From: Polyangiaceae bacterium | Lineage (GTDB): Bacteria > Myxococcota_A > Polyangia > Polyangiales > Polyangiaceae | NCBI GenBank assembly: GCA_015075635.1 | Contig: JABTUA010000001.1 | Coordinates: forward strand, 2,170,001 to 2,234,000 | Direction of reading: 5' to 3' | DNA length: 64,000 nt | In this document: positions 7,841 through 14,971 of the stretch, one piece after another | Numbering within the stretch: the stretch's first letter is position 1 | Layout of the letters: each line of letters starts with the position of its first letter | Program-made: the position numbers and the translations under genes | Notes under the pieces: generated by a model | The model's input: only the letters and a program-made list of their open reading frames with translations | Told to the model about the DNA's origin: nothing | The model's database searches: none

Positions 7841-9233
7841 GCTTGTCGCCCGGATCCGGGCTGTGCACGTTGGCGAAGCCCTTCTCGCCCAGCATGTCGG
7901 AGAGCACGCGCATCGGCACCGGATCGCCGTGGACCAAGACCACGCGCTCCAGCTCGCCGCGCGTGCGCGCCTCCTGCGCGTAGTCCATCAAGTCGCGCTG
8001 GTCGGCGTGGGCGGAGAAGCCGTTCAGGACGTGGACCTCGGCGTGCACTGGCGTCATGGTGCCGAAGATCTTCACCTGCGAGCGGCGCTCGACCAGCCGG
8101 CGCCCCAGCGTGTGCGGTGCCTGGTAGCCGACGATGAGCACGGCGTTCTTGCTGTCGCTGACCCCGGCCTTCAGGTGGTGGAGGATGCGGCCGGCCTCGC
8201 ACATGCCGCTGGCGCTGATGACGATGCAGGGCCGGTTCGAGGCGTTCAGGGCCTTGCTGTCCTCGACGTCCGAGATGTAGTGCAGGTCGTCGAAGTCGAA
8301 GGGGGAGTGCCGGCCCTCCAACAGCTCCAGCGCCTCTTCGTCCAGGCACTCGGGGTGCAGCTTGAACACGTCGGTGATCTTCACCGCCAAGGGCGAGTCC
8401 ACGTACACCGGAATGGGTGGCAGGCGCCCCGCCTCGCGCAGGCCCTTGAGGGCGTAGACGATCTCCTGCGCGCGCTCCAGGGCGAAGGACGGGATGATCA
8501 CCTTGCCGCCGCGGTCGTAGACCTTCTTGATGATGCCGGCGAGCTCGTCGTCCATCTGCTCGATGGGCTTGTGCAGCCGGTCGCCGTAGGTGCTCTCGGT
8601 GATCAGCACGTGGGCGTGCTCGGGGACCTCCGGGTCGCGCAGGATGGGCATGCGCCGCCGGCCCAGATCCCCGGTGAACACCAGACGCCGCTGTTTGCCG
8701 TCCTCCTCGACGTCGAGCACGGTGATGGCGCTGCCCAGCACGTGCCCGGCGTCGTAGAAGCTGAGCCGGACGCCGTCGGCGATGGGCAGCTTGCGCCGGT
8801 AGGGCAGGGTCACCATGCGGGCGAGCACCTCGAGCACGTCGCGCTCGTCGTAGAGCGGCTCGACCCGCTCCATGTCGCTCTCGCCCTTGTCGATCAGCTT
8901 GTTGATGAACTTCGCGTCGCTGGCCTGGATCATCGCCGCGTCGGTCAGCATGGCGGCGCACAGGTCGCGGGTGGCGTTGGTGGCGTAGATCGGGCCGTCG
9001 AAGCCGTGCTTGACGAGCGCGGGCAAGGCGCCGGAGTGATCGATGTGCGCGTGGCTCAGGACCACGGCGTCCACCTTGGTCGGATCCAGGCCCAGATCCC
9101 GGTTCCTCTCGATGGTCTCGCGGCGCTGTCCCTGCCAGAGGCCACAGTCGAGCAGGATGGTCGCATGCTTGGTGCGGATCAGATGCTTCGAACCTGTGAC
9201 CGTCTTGGCCGCGCCGACGAACTCGATCTCCAT
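7830..9233 (-). CDS. beta-CASP metallo-beta-lactamase-fold RNA hydrolase
   Basis: A 467-residue member of the beta-CASP branch of the metallo-beta-lactamase fold, whose members are RNA endo/exonucleases. The zinc motif HAHIDH lies at residues 61-66, a later His/Asp pair is seen in GHVLGS and FTGDLGRR, and the beta-CASP motifs A-C appear as ITESTYGDR, ISASGMCEAGR and FSAHADQ. The C-terminal part matches the RMMBL motif. The start at MEIEFVGAAKTVTGS matches the family. It ends inside the alanine dehydrogenase 3' end. The cell target is most likely RNA turnover, inferred from the family. Confidence 0.92.
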   Translation of the reverse strand: MEIEFVGAAKTVTGSKHLIRTKHATILLDCGLWQGQRRETIERNRDLGLDPTKVDAVVLSHAHIDHSGALPALVKHGFDGPIYATNATRDLCAAMLTDAAMIQASDAKFINKLIDKGESDMERVEPLYDERDVLEVLARMVTLPYRRKLPIADGVRLSFYDAGHVLGSAITVLDVEEDGKQRRLVFTGDLGRRRMPILRDPEVPEHAHVLITESTYGDRLHKPIEQMDDELAGIIKKVYDRGGKVIIPSFALERAQEIVYALKGLREAGRLPPIPVYVDSPLAVKITDVFKLHPECLDEEALELLEGRHSPFDFDDLHYISDVEDSKALNASNRPCIVISASGMCEAGRILHHLKAGVSDSKNAVLIVGYQAPHTLGRRLVERRSQVKIFGTMTPVHAEVHVLNGFSAHADQRDLMDYAQEARTRGELERVVLVHGDPVPMRVLSDMLGEKGFANVHSPDPGDKLTV

Positions 9234-9244
9234 GAAGGGCAACG

Positions 9245-10021
9245 CTAGTCGGCGTTTGCAGCGCCGACCAGTATGGACTTGAGCTGGGCGAAGTTGGTCG
9301 GGTTGCCGAGGTCGTAGGTCGTCAAGTTGTAGACGGCGACGGGGCGGTTTTCTTCGTCCAGGACCACCACGTCGCGGTACTCGACGGCCCACGACTTCCA
9401 GACGTCCGTGGCCAGCGTGTCCTGCAGCCAGGGCAGCGTGCGCCCGGCCGTCATGCTGGCGTTGCCCGACTCGAGCCCGTTGCCGTTCACGCCCAAGATC
9501 TGGATCTGCTTCTTGGTGCTGACGCTCCCGAGCTCCTTCTGCATCGTGTCCAGGTAGCCAAACTGGCTACTGCAGTAGCCTCACGTCGAGTGTCCGAAGT
9601 ACCAGGCGGACACCTGCCCCAGATAATCCCGAGGTGAGACCAACTTCTTGTAGCTCGCCGACGCCGGGTTCTCGTCCACCAGGTGGAAGTCGGGCACGAC
9701 AGCCGCTGGCGCGTCGCTGCCGTCAGCGGCGTCCTCGATCACGTCGCTCGAGGCGTCCGCGAGCGCCCCCGCCGAGCCCGCCAGGCCGTCGCTCGCCGCG
9801 TCGCTCGAGCCGCCGCCGCTCGAGGTCGTGCCGCCGCCCGCGGGGCTTCCTCCGCTCGAAGCGTCCGGTCCGCCCGCCTTACTGGCGACACCGCCGGTGT
9901 TCTCGCCGCCGCTGCCCGAGCCTTGCCCGATGAGCAGCTCGTCGTGGCCGCAGGCGGCGCCGAGGCTCGCGACGAGCGCGAGCGAACCGAGACCGATGAA
10001 GAGAGATCGCAGGTTGGACAT
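9245..10021 (-). CDS. exported thioredoxin-like selenoprotein (UGA = Sec at residue 147)
   Basis: Two halves, 10021-9581 and 9580-9245, lie in one frame and are split only by a single TGA at 9583-9581. Reading through gives a 258-residue protein: signal peptide ending in SLGAAC, a Gly/Ser/Ala-rich linker, then a redoxin-like domain starting VPDFHLVDENPAS. The UGA falls in SAWYFGHST-U-GYC-SSQFGYLDTM, which makes a U-x-x-C motif where thioredoxin-fold proteins carry C-x-x-C. The second half continues the fold (QIQILGVNGNG, then VVLDEENRPVAVYNL). A hairpin of bacterial SECIS type starts nine bases after the UGA. Likely role: envelope thiol/selenol redox chemistry. A C-to-A sequencing error (TGC to TGA) or a recent pseudogene remain possible. 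Confidence 0.8.
9551..9572 (-). promoter_or_regulatory. bacterial SECIS-like hairpin
   Basis: On the minus strand the hairpin begins nine bases after the UGA. CAGTAGCC pairs with GGCTACCTG (five pairs, one bulged C, three pairs) around the loop AGTTT. The G-T of the loop falls 18-19 bases after the UGA. Position, small loop and the GU in the loop fit the known bacterial SECIS pattern recognised by SelB. An alternative perfect hairpin GGCTAC-TGCA-GTAGCC directly after the UGA would compete with it. Confidence 0.65.
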
Positions 10022-10024
10022 GAA

Positions 10025-10510
10025 TCAATCCGGTCCAAAGTCGACGCAGCCGTCTCCGTCGCCACCGGCGCCGTTCGGCTGGCAGGCGGAGCCCTGCGGC
10101 TCGATGCAGGCGATGGCGGGGCAAGCGACGCCCTCCATGCACATCTTCTGGCCGAATTCGGTCTTCAGCTCGGCGAGCCTCTTGAGCGCGTCGGTGTTGG
10201 CCGGGTTCACGTAGGTGCTGCACGGGCAGGCGAGCTCGGTGTCCACGAGCTGGGTACACTGCAGCGAGTTGATCAGCGAGTTGCAGCCCTTGGCCTGGGC
10301 CAGATACGCGCTGTACTGCTGCTCGAGCTCGGTGCAGCTGAGCCCGCCCATGCCGCCGGAGCCGCCGCTGCTGGTGCCGCCGGAGCCGCCGCTGCCTCCG
10401 CTCCCACCGGAGCCGCCGCTGCCTCCGCTGCCGCTCTCCTCGGACTTGCCGCCGCACGCGACGGCGAGCGCGCAGGCCAAGGCGAGGTAGAGCCCGTGCC
10501 GAAGCGTCAT
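10025..10510 (-). CDS. Gly/Ser-linker Cys-rich lipoprotein, paralogue 1
   Basis: A 161-residue lipoprotein: signal peptide ending LAVACGG, repeats of GGSGGSGG, then a compact Cys domain of about 100 residues. The domain holds the pattern AKGCN, a following Cys, then ACPCSTYVNP and CPAIACIEPQGSAC. The same pattern occurs in the products at 11217-11843 and 35703-36227, so these three form one family with six to eight conserved Cys, presumably disulfide-bonded at the surface. The ATG overlaps the stop of the upstream gene (ATGA). Function is unknown. It lies three bases upstream of the selenoprotein gene on the same strand, possibly in one operon. Confidence 0.75.
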   Translation of the reverse strand: MTLRHGLYLALACALAVACGGKSEESGSGGSGGSGGSGGSGGSGGTSSGGSGGMGGLSCTELEQQYSAYLAQAKGCNSLINSLQCTQLVDTELACPCSTYVNPANTDALKRLAELKTEFGQKMCMEGVACPAIACIEPQGSACQPNGAGGDGDGCVDFGPD

Positions 10511-11217
10511 GGCCGAAGCATACTCCGCGAGCGGCGAGGCCGCTTCGCATTCGTTGCGCGCCGGGTCGCGAACGCGGCGCCGAGGCCGAGCGCGAGCCAT
10601 GTCGCGGAGGGTCCCGGGCTGGCGGCGCCGAGGGCGCACGCCGCGCAGCCAGCGTCCGCGGGAGCCGGCAGAGGCGCAGGTGCCGGCGCGGGCTCGGGCT
10701 CGGGCTCGAGCGGGGGAGCGGACACGGGTTCGGGTGCCGGCTCGGGTTCGGGCGCGGGCACGGGTTCGGGTGCAGCCTCGGGTGCGGGTGCCGCGGCGGC
10801 ACTGCCGCTCGCGAGCGTCGTCCCGGGAGTCGAGCCGTCGCCGAGCTTGGTCATCCAGTCCCTGACCTGCTCCGCGAGCTGTGTGCCGCCGCACAAGTGG
10901 GCGAAGAGCGGCGCCTCCGCGTCCGACGGATCCAGGCGCGCGAAGACCAGGAACCTCTTCCCGCGCTGGAACGAGGCGCCTTTCATGCCGCCCCCTCGGG
11001 CCTTCACGCTCTTCGGGACCTCCCCTTTGTAGACTCGCTCCACGCTGAGCCCGTACACGCTGTGGTCCTTCTCGCTCGCCACCGTCGCGACGAACACCAC
11101 GTCGGCGTTGGCGCTCGACGGACCGAGCTCTGGCTCGATGCAGCTCGTGGCGTGGGCGGCGCGCAGATCGAGCGCGAGCAAGAGCGCGAGCACGAGGACG
11201 ACGCGGACGGCGACCAT
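10507..11217 (-). CDS. TIMP/NTR-like exported protein with MYXO-CTERM-like tail
   Basis: A 236-residue exported protein. After a signal peptide (LALLLALDLRAAHA) comes a domain of about 110 residues with CIEPELGP, VVFVATV, VERVYKG, GKRFLVFA and LCGGTQ; this order resembles the netrin/TIMP-like OB-fold domains common in myxobacterial secreted proteins. A Pro/Ala/Glu-rich linker follows, then CAACALGA, a hydrophobic stretch (ATWLALGLGAAFA) and a basic RRATNAKRPRRSR end, which looks like a MYXO-CTERM sorting tail. The ATG overlaps the upstream stop (TGATG). Protease inhibition is possible from the fold but not shown. Confidence 0.65.
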   Translation of the reverse strand: MVAVRVVLVLALLLALDLRAAHATSCIEPELGPSSANADVVFVATVASEKDHSVYGLSVERVYKGEVPKSVKARGGGMKGASFQRGKRFLVFARLDPSDAEAPLFAHLCGGTQLAEQVRDWMTKLGDGSTPGTTLASGSAAAAPAPEAAPEPVPAPEPEPAPEPVSAPPLEPEPEPAPAPAPLPAPADAGCAACALGAASPGPSATWLALGLGAAFATRRATNAKRPRRSRSMLRP

Positions 11218-11843
11218 CACTGGTTCGCGGCGAGGTCGCTGCACTTGCCGGCGCTGCCGCTGCCGGAGGTGGTGCACTCCGCTGCCTTGGGCTCGAAGCA
11301 GGCAATCTCCGGACATGCCTTCGTGCAGCCCTTCGCTTGCCAAGCCTTCATCGCGGCGTCGAGCGCAGCCAGGGCGATCTGCGCGTTGGCGTTCACGAAG
11401 GTCTCGCAGCCGCACGCGACGTCCTTGGCCACTTTCTTGGAGCACGGCGCGGTGGAGCCCTTGTTGCAGAGCTTCGCGTCCGCGAGCGCCTTTTGGTAGG
11501 CCAGGTCGATGTCCTTACAGGTCGAGCTCGTGGCGCCGCCGGTGCCAGGGAGGCCGCCCGTGCCGGGCACGCCGCCGGTGCCCGGCGCGCCGCCGGTGCC
11601 AGGCGCGCCGCCGGTGCCAGGGAGGCCGCCCGTGCCGGGCACGCCGCCGGTGCCCGGCGCGCCACCGGTGCCGGGTGTACCGCCAGTGTTGGTGGAGCCA
11701 CCCGTGTTGGTCGAGCCGCCCGAGCTCGCGCCGGCCGCCCCAGCTGCTCCACCGCTGCCACCCGTGAGCCCCGAGTCATCGCTGCTCCCGCAGGCGACGG
11801 ACGCGAGGCATGCCCCCAGAAGTAGCAAAGCCCGTGAAGCCAT
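11217..11843 (-). CDS. Gly/Pro/Thr-repeat Cys-rich lipoprotein, paralogue 2
   Basis: A 208-residue lipoprotein: signal peptide with SVACGSS lipobox, a linker containing eight hexapeptides GG[T/A/V/L]PGT, then the Cys domain seen in paralogues 1 and 3 (AKLCNKG, VACGCETFVN, CPEIACFEPKAAEC). The domain contains eight or so Cys and is presumably disulfide-stabilised outside the inner membrane. It heads a leftward group whose genes overlap by one to four bases. A -10-like TATACT lies eight bases before the ATG and no ribosome site is seen. The role is unknown. Confidence 0.75.
   Translation of the reverse strand: MASRALLLLGACLASVACGSSDDSGLTGGSGGAAGAAGASSGGSTNTGGSTNTGGTPGTGGAPGTGGVPGTGGLPGTGGAPGTGGAPGTGGVPGTGGLPGTGGATSSTCKDIDLAYQKALADAKLCNKGSTAPCSKKVAKDVACGCETFVNANAQIALAALDAAMKAWQAKGCTKACPEIACFEPKAAECTTSGSGSAGKCSDLAANQ
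11541..11684 (-). repeat. 8 x 18-base tandem repeat (GGxPGT)
   Basis: Eight in-frame 18-base units encode the GGxPGT linker of the lipoprotein at 11217-11843. The units vary mainly in the third codon, so copy number may change by slippage without breaking the frame. Confidence 0.85.
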
Positions 11844-11851
11844 GATTCCGA

Positions 11852-11857
11852 AGTATA
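11852..11857 (-). promoter_or_regulatory. -10-like box, leaderless type
   Basis: TATACT on the minus strand ends eight bases before the ATG at 11843. Confidence 0.45.
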
Positions 11858-11896
11858 GCGCGGCGCTTCGCGCTGTCTTTTCGCGGTTTTTTCTGG

Positions 11897-11924
11897 TTGA
11901 TCGCGGGGGCCCCTGTGGTAAACA
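11897..11924 (+). promoter_or_regulatory. candidate promoter of tRNA-Asp
   Basis: TTGATC at 11897-11902 and TAAACA at 11919-11924 are 16 bases apart, placing the start a little before the tRNA 5' end at 11944. Confidence 0.35.
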
Positions 11925-11943
11925 CCGCGGGCCTTACCGCTCC

Positions 11944-12019
<76 letters not shown>

Positions 12020-12030
12020 CAAATCCTGCC

Positions 12031-12369
12031 TCAGTGTTGCCTCCGCTCCTCTCGCTTTGCGGAGCGCTTCGGTGCAGCGCAGGTGACCTTGACGGTCTGG
12101 GGGTTGTAGACGCCGGCGGTCGCGAGCTCGACCAGGCCGTTGGCGAAGGACGTCTCCGTCTCGATCTCCGACCAGCCCTCGGGGCAGATGCGCTCCATGT
12201 CGTAGGGGCCGCTGGCCTCGGAGGTGCCGCCGACGAAGCCGGAGTGCCAGCGCTCGTCGACCTCCATCGGAGTCGTGCCGGCGGGCAGGCCCGAGCGCAC
12301 CGTGGTCGAGTAACAGCCCGTCGCCGCGAGGGCGAGGGCGGTGACGAGCATCAGCTTCAGGGTGGTCAT
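12031..12369 (-). CDS. Bor-like small lipoprotein 1
   Basis: A 112-residue lipoprotein with lipobox AATGCYS. The body, with DERWHSGFVGG followed later by CPEGWSEIETETSFANGLVELATAGVYNPQTVKVTC, has the layout of the Bor/Iss lipoprotein family: short strands, one glycine-rich turn and two Cys. It overlaps the stop of the adjacent homologous gene by one base. In enterobacteria Bor confers serum survival; here only an envelope location can be inferred. An upstream in-frame GTG at 12372 is the alternative start. Confidence 0.65.
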   Translation of the reverse strand: MTTLKLMLVTALALAATGCYSTTVRSGLPAGTTPMEVDERWHSGFVGGTSEASGPYDMERICPEGWSEIETETSFANGLVELATAGVYNPQTVKVTCAAPKRSAKREERRQH

Positions 12370-12698
12370 CACTTCACCTCCGAGCGCGCCGTGAGGCGGG
12401 GGGAGTCACTGCAGGTCACGTACACCTTGCGGGGCGTGTAGATGCCCAGGGTCACGATGCCCAGGGTGGTGGTGCCGGCGTTGCCGCCGGTGCGGACCGC
12501 CGCGACCTCGCCGCTGCAGTAGCGCTGCGCGTCGATCTCGGCCTCGCCGACCGTGCCGAAGACATAGTGGTGGTTCCACTCTTCGTGCGTCGGCTCGCGC
12601 TTGGCGGCCTCCGGCTCGGCGACGAAGGTCGCCTTGTAGCAGCCGGTGCTGGAGAGCGCGGCGATGAGCAGCGCCGCTGTCTTGACGATGGTGTTCAC
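12369..12698 (-). CDS. Bor-like small lipoprotein 2
   Basis: A 109-residue lipoprotein (lipobox SSTGCYK) similar in layout to its downstream neighbour: THEEWNHHYVFGTVGEAEID, a central Cys, and IVTLGIYTPRKVYVTC. The GTG start at 12698 is chosen because GGGAGGA lies seven bases upstream; an in-frame ATG at 12752 has no ribosome site and would put a long charged tail before the signal peptide. The two genes look like a tandem duplication that has diverged. Confidence 0.65.
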   Translation of the reverse strand: MNTIVKTAALLIAALSSTGCYKATFVAEPEAAKREPTHEEWNHHYVFGTVGEAEIDAQRYCSGEVAAVRTGGNAGTTTLGIVTLGIYTPRKVYVTCSDSPRLTARSEVK

Positions 12699-12902
12699 GA
12701 TTCGATCCTCCCGGTCCGCTCTCGAGGTCGGACACGACCACGACCCATTCAAGCGGCGTGCCGAAGGGCCGCTCCTCTGATTGCGCGGACTTGGCGCGTT
12801 CTGTCCGCTGTCCGCCCTCGGACAGCTGTCCGCGCTGCGGACGCGCTGGCGGACGGCACGGCTTCTGCGCTCGACTCGGGCCCGCGTGCGAGCTCGCAGC
12901 GA

Positions 12903-14018
12903 TCAACGACAGCAGAGCGTCGTCTTGCCCGACGTCTGTACGCTGCCGGTGGGCGTGCCGCCGATTGCGGTGCAGGAGCCGTTCGGCGTCTTGTCGCTGG
13001 CCGGCACCCGCTTCAGCGACCAGGTCGCGCCGCCGCTCAGGTTGTAGCTCTTGCAGCTCGTGGTGGTGAAGGTGGGGAAGGGACCAAAGTCCACGCAGCC
13101 TGCCTGGGTCATGAGCTGGAACGTGTCGGTCGCGCAGGTCAGCCCGAGGCTGAGGCAGGTGCAGTTGCCGCAGGCGCGCTGATCCGTGCCGCCGGTGTAG
13201 ATGGTCTGCGGCGACGGCCAATCGCTGGGACACGGCGTGGTCCCGGCGTCGAGCACGCACGACCTCGGCCCGGCGGCGTCGTCCTTGGGAACGCACACCT
13301 GCCCGGCAGCGCAGCCTCCGGCCGGGAGCGGGCAAGTGTCGGCGACGGACTGCCAAGAATCCGGGTTCGTGAGCGACGATGTCGACGCGGGGCAGGCGGC
13401 GCCCGCGGCAGAGGTCGGCCCGAGCACGCACGAGATCGCCCCGTTCCCGGGCGCACCGAAGTTGGAGCAGGTCGAGACGTTGATGGCGCTCAGCGAGTTG
13501 CAGCTCGCGTCGCCGATGGAGCACGAGATGGGCGTGCTGCCGCACGTTCCAATGGGCGAGCCGCAAGTGCAGGGCGTGCAAGAAGCCGCGCCGGCGGGGC
13601 CGGAGAGGTAGCGCGTCGCGCTGCTGCCGTCCGCGCAGGCGATGGGCTTGCCCGTGCCGCCGGACCACGGCGCGGTGGTGGTGAGCACGGCGGTCCAGCC
13701 GCTCGGCACCGACACGCAGGTGAACGCCGGGACGCAGTCCGAGTCGGCGCAGTCGATCTCGCCGTCTTGGTCGTCGTCGACGCCGTTCTGGCAGCTCTCG
13801 ATGCCGGTATTGGCGCCGCTGCCGCCGCTGCCGCCCACGGAGCCGCCGGCGCCGCCGGCGCTGCTGCCGCCGCTTCCGCCCTTGCCGCCGCCGCTGGCGA
13901 TGATGCCCGCCGTGCCGCCGGTTGCGACGGGATCGGCGATGGTCATGCAGGCAGAGACGCTGACCAGGGCCACGAGCGCGCCGGCGAGCGAAGCAGCAAT
14001 CGCGCGGCGCGAGCTCAT
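12903..14018 (-). CDS. MopE-like Cys-rich lipoprotein
   Basis: A 371-residue lipoprotein with a lipobox at VSACMT and a Gly/Ser-rich linker. After it comes QNGVDDDQDGEIDCADSDC, the MopE-type putative metal-binding motif, and then about 260 residues with more than 20 Cys in short loops (CTPCTCGS, CGNCTCLS, TTLCCR at the end). The protein would be surface-exposed and heavily disulfide-bonded. A -10-like TATGCT lies nine bases before the ATG, and no ribosome site is present. Function is not recognised. Confidence 0.75.
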   Translation of the reverse strand: MSSRRAIAASLAGALVALVSVSACMTIADPVATGGTAGIIASGGGKGGSGGSSAGGAGGSVGGSGGSGANTGIESCQNGVDDDQDGEIDCADSDCVPAFTCVSVPSGWTAVLTTTAPWSGGTGKPIACADGSSATRYLSGPAGAASCTPCTCGSPIGTCGSTPISCSIGDASCNSLSAINVSTCSNFGAPGNGAISCVLGPTSAAGAACPASTSSLTNPDSWQSVADTCPLPAGGCAAGQVCVPKDDAAGPRSCVLDAGTTPCPSDWPSPQTIYTGGTDQRACGNCTCLSLGLTCATDTFQLMTQAGCVDFGPFPTFTTTSCKSYNLSGGATWSLKRVPASDKTPNGSCTAIGGTPTGSVQTSGKTTLCCR

Positions 14019-14027
14019 GACGCGCCC

Positions 14028-14033
14028 AGCATA
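14028..14033 (-). promoter_or_regulatory. -10-like box, leaderless type
   Basis: TATGCT on the minus strand ends nine bases before the ATG at 14018. Confidence 0.5.
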
Positions 14034-14078
14034 CTCCGGTTGCGTCGTCGGTGCTCGCTCAGTCCCTCGACTTGGCAC

Positions 14079-14084
14079 TATGCT
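14079..14084 (+). promoter_or_regulatory. -10-like box, leaderless type
   Basis: TATGCT ends ten bases before the ATG at 14095. The upstream in-frame ATG at 14080 lies inside this box, so it is unlikely to be the start. Confidence 0.45.
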
Positions 14085-14094
14085 CGTCCGCACC

Positions 14095-14907
14095 ATGTCG
14101 AGCTTCGAGGATGTCATTCCGAGCCCCGCCGAGGTGGACGCGGTGCTGCCGGTAGTTGCCGGCCGCTCCGACCACGTGGTCGCCATCCTGGTGACCGGTC
14201 GCGGTGTCGAGCGCACGAGCTGGAGCGACGAGGTCGAGGTCAGCGAGGACGATTTCGAGCGGCTGCTCACCGAGAAGGCGCCGGCCCCGGACGTGAACGA
14301 TCTGAACGGCGCGAAGTTCCGCACGCTCGAGCCGGCGTCGCGCAGCGCGACGACCCAGCGCTGCAGCGAGTGCCAGTTCCGGCCCGAGAACAACCGCTGC
14401 CTGCGCTGTGGCGGCACGGGGCGCGTGACGGCGCACGGCGACGAGAGCGCGCCTTGCTCGGCGTGCACCAACGGCATCGCGCATCCGTGCTCCGTGTGCA
14501 AGGGGACGCGTCGCTCGGTGCGCGTGAAGCTCCTGTTCGGCGAGGATCGCCTGCGCCACTTCGCGCACATCTTCCTGCCCGAGCTGCCTTTCGGCCTGCG
14601 CGAGCCGCTGACGCGCTTCTTCAAGGCGCGCAGCAGCGTGCCCGACGTCCTCAGCATCGATCTGCGCGACGACTTCGCCGGTGCGGATGCGTACCGAGGC
14701 CGCCGCTCGAAGGCGGAGGTGCGGGGGCACCGCGCCGACGCGGCGCTCGGGCTCGCCAAGAACTACGTCGAGCGGGTCAAGCGCCTGCCGACCTTCGTGG
14801 CCGTCGAAGCTGCCGCCTTCGCTTGGCCCGTGGTGCTGCGGGGCGAGGACGAGTCCGCCTGCGCCGCCGTCAAGGACGAGCTCGGGGTCACGCACCGTTT
14901 GCCGTAG
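14095..14907 (+). CDS. protein with DnaJ-like CxxC zinc fingers, unknown
   Basis: A 270-residue cytosolic protein. In the middle (about residues 90-145) four CxxC-type pairs occur: CSECQF, CLRCGGTGRV, CSACTNG and CSVCKGTRRS. The GGTG and KG contexts match the DnaJ-type zinc-binding fold. No J domain precedes it. The C-terminal 120 residues are mixed helix and strand without a recognised family. The start is placed at 14095 because the earlier ATG lies within the -10-like box. Possible roles include a chaperone-like or RNA-binding protein, but this is not shown. Confidence 0.65.
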   Translation: MSSFEDVIPSPAEVDAVLPVVAGRSDHVVAILVTGRGVERTSWSDEVEVSEDDFERLLTEKAPAPDVNDLNGAKFRTLEPASRSATTQRCSECQFRPENNRCLRCGGTGRVTAHGDESAPCSACTNGIAHPCSVCKGTRRSVRVKLLFGEDRLRHFAHIFLPELPFGLREPLTRFFKARSSVPDVLSIDLRDDFAGADAYRGRRSKAEVRGHRADAALGLAKNYVERVKRLPTFVAVEAAAFAWPVVLRGEDESACAAVKDELGVTHRLP

Positions 14908-14956
14908 CGTCCGCCGGGGCCTTGGCGAATCGTTCGACCGCCGCGGCGCCGAGCGC

Positions 14957-14962
14957 TAAGCT
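14957..14962 (+). promoter_or_regulatory. -10-like box, leaderless type
   Basis: TAAGCT ends nine bases before the ATG at 14972. Confidence 0.35.
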
Positions 14963-14971
14963 CTTGGCTCG

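Noticed and set aside
9565..9580. Perfect hairpin right after the UGA as a transcription terminator
   Set aside because: There is no T-run and it lies inside the continuing reading frame.
9245..10021. Pseudogene by frameshift
   Set aside because: Both halves are in one frame and only one TGA interrupts; residues on both sides continue a sensible fold, and the stop sits exactly at the redox-motif position.
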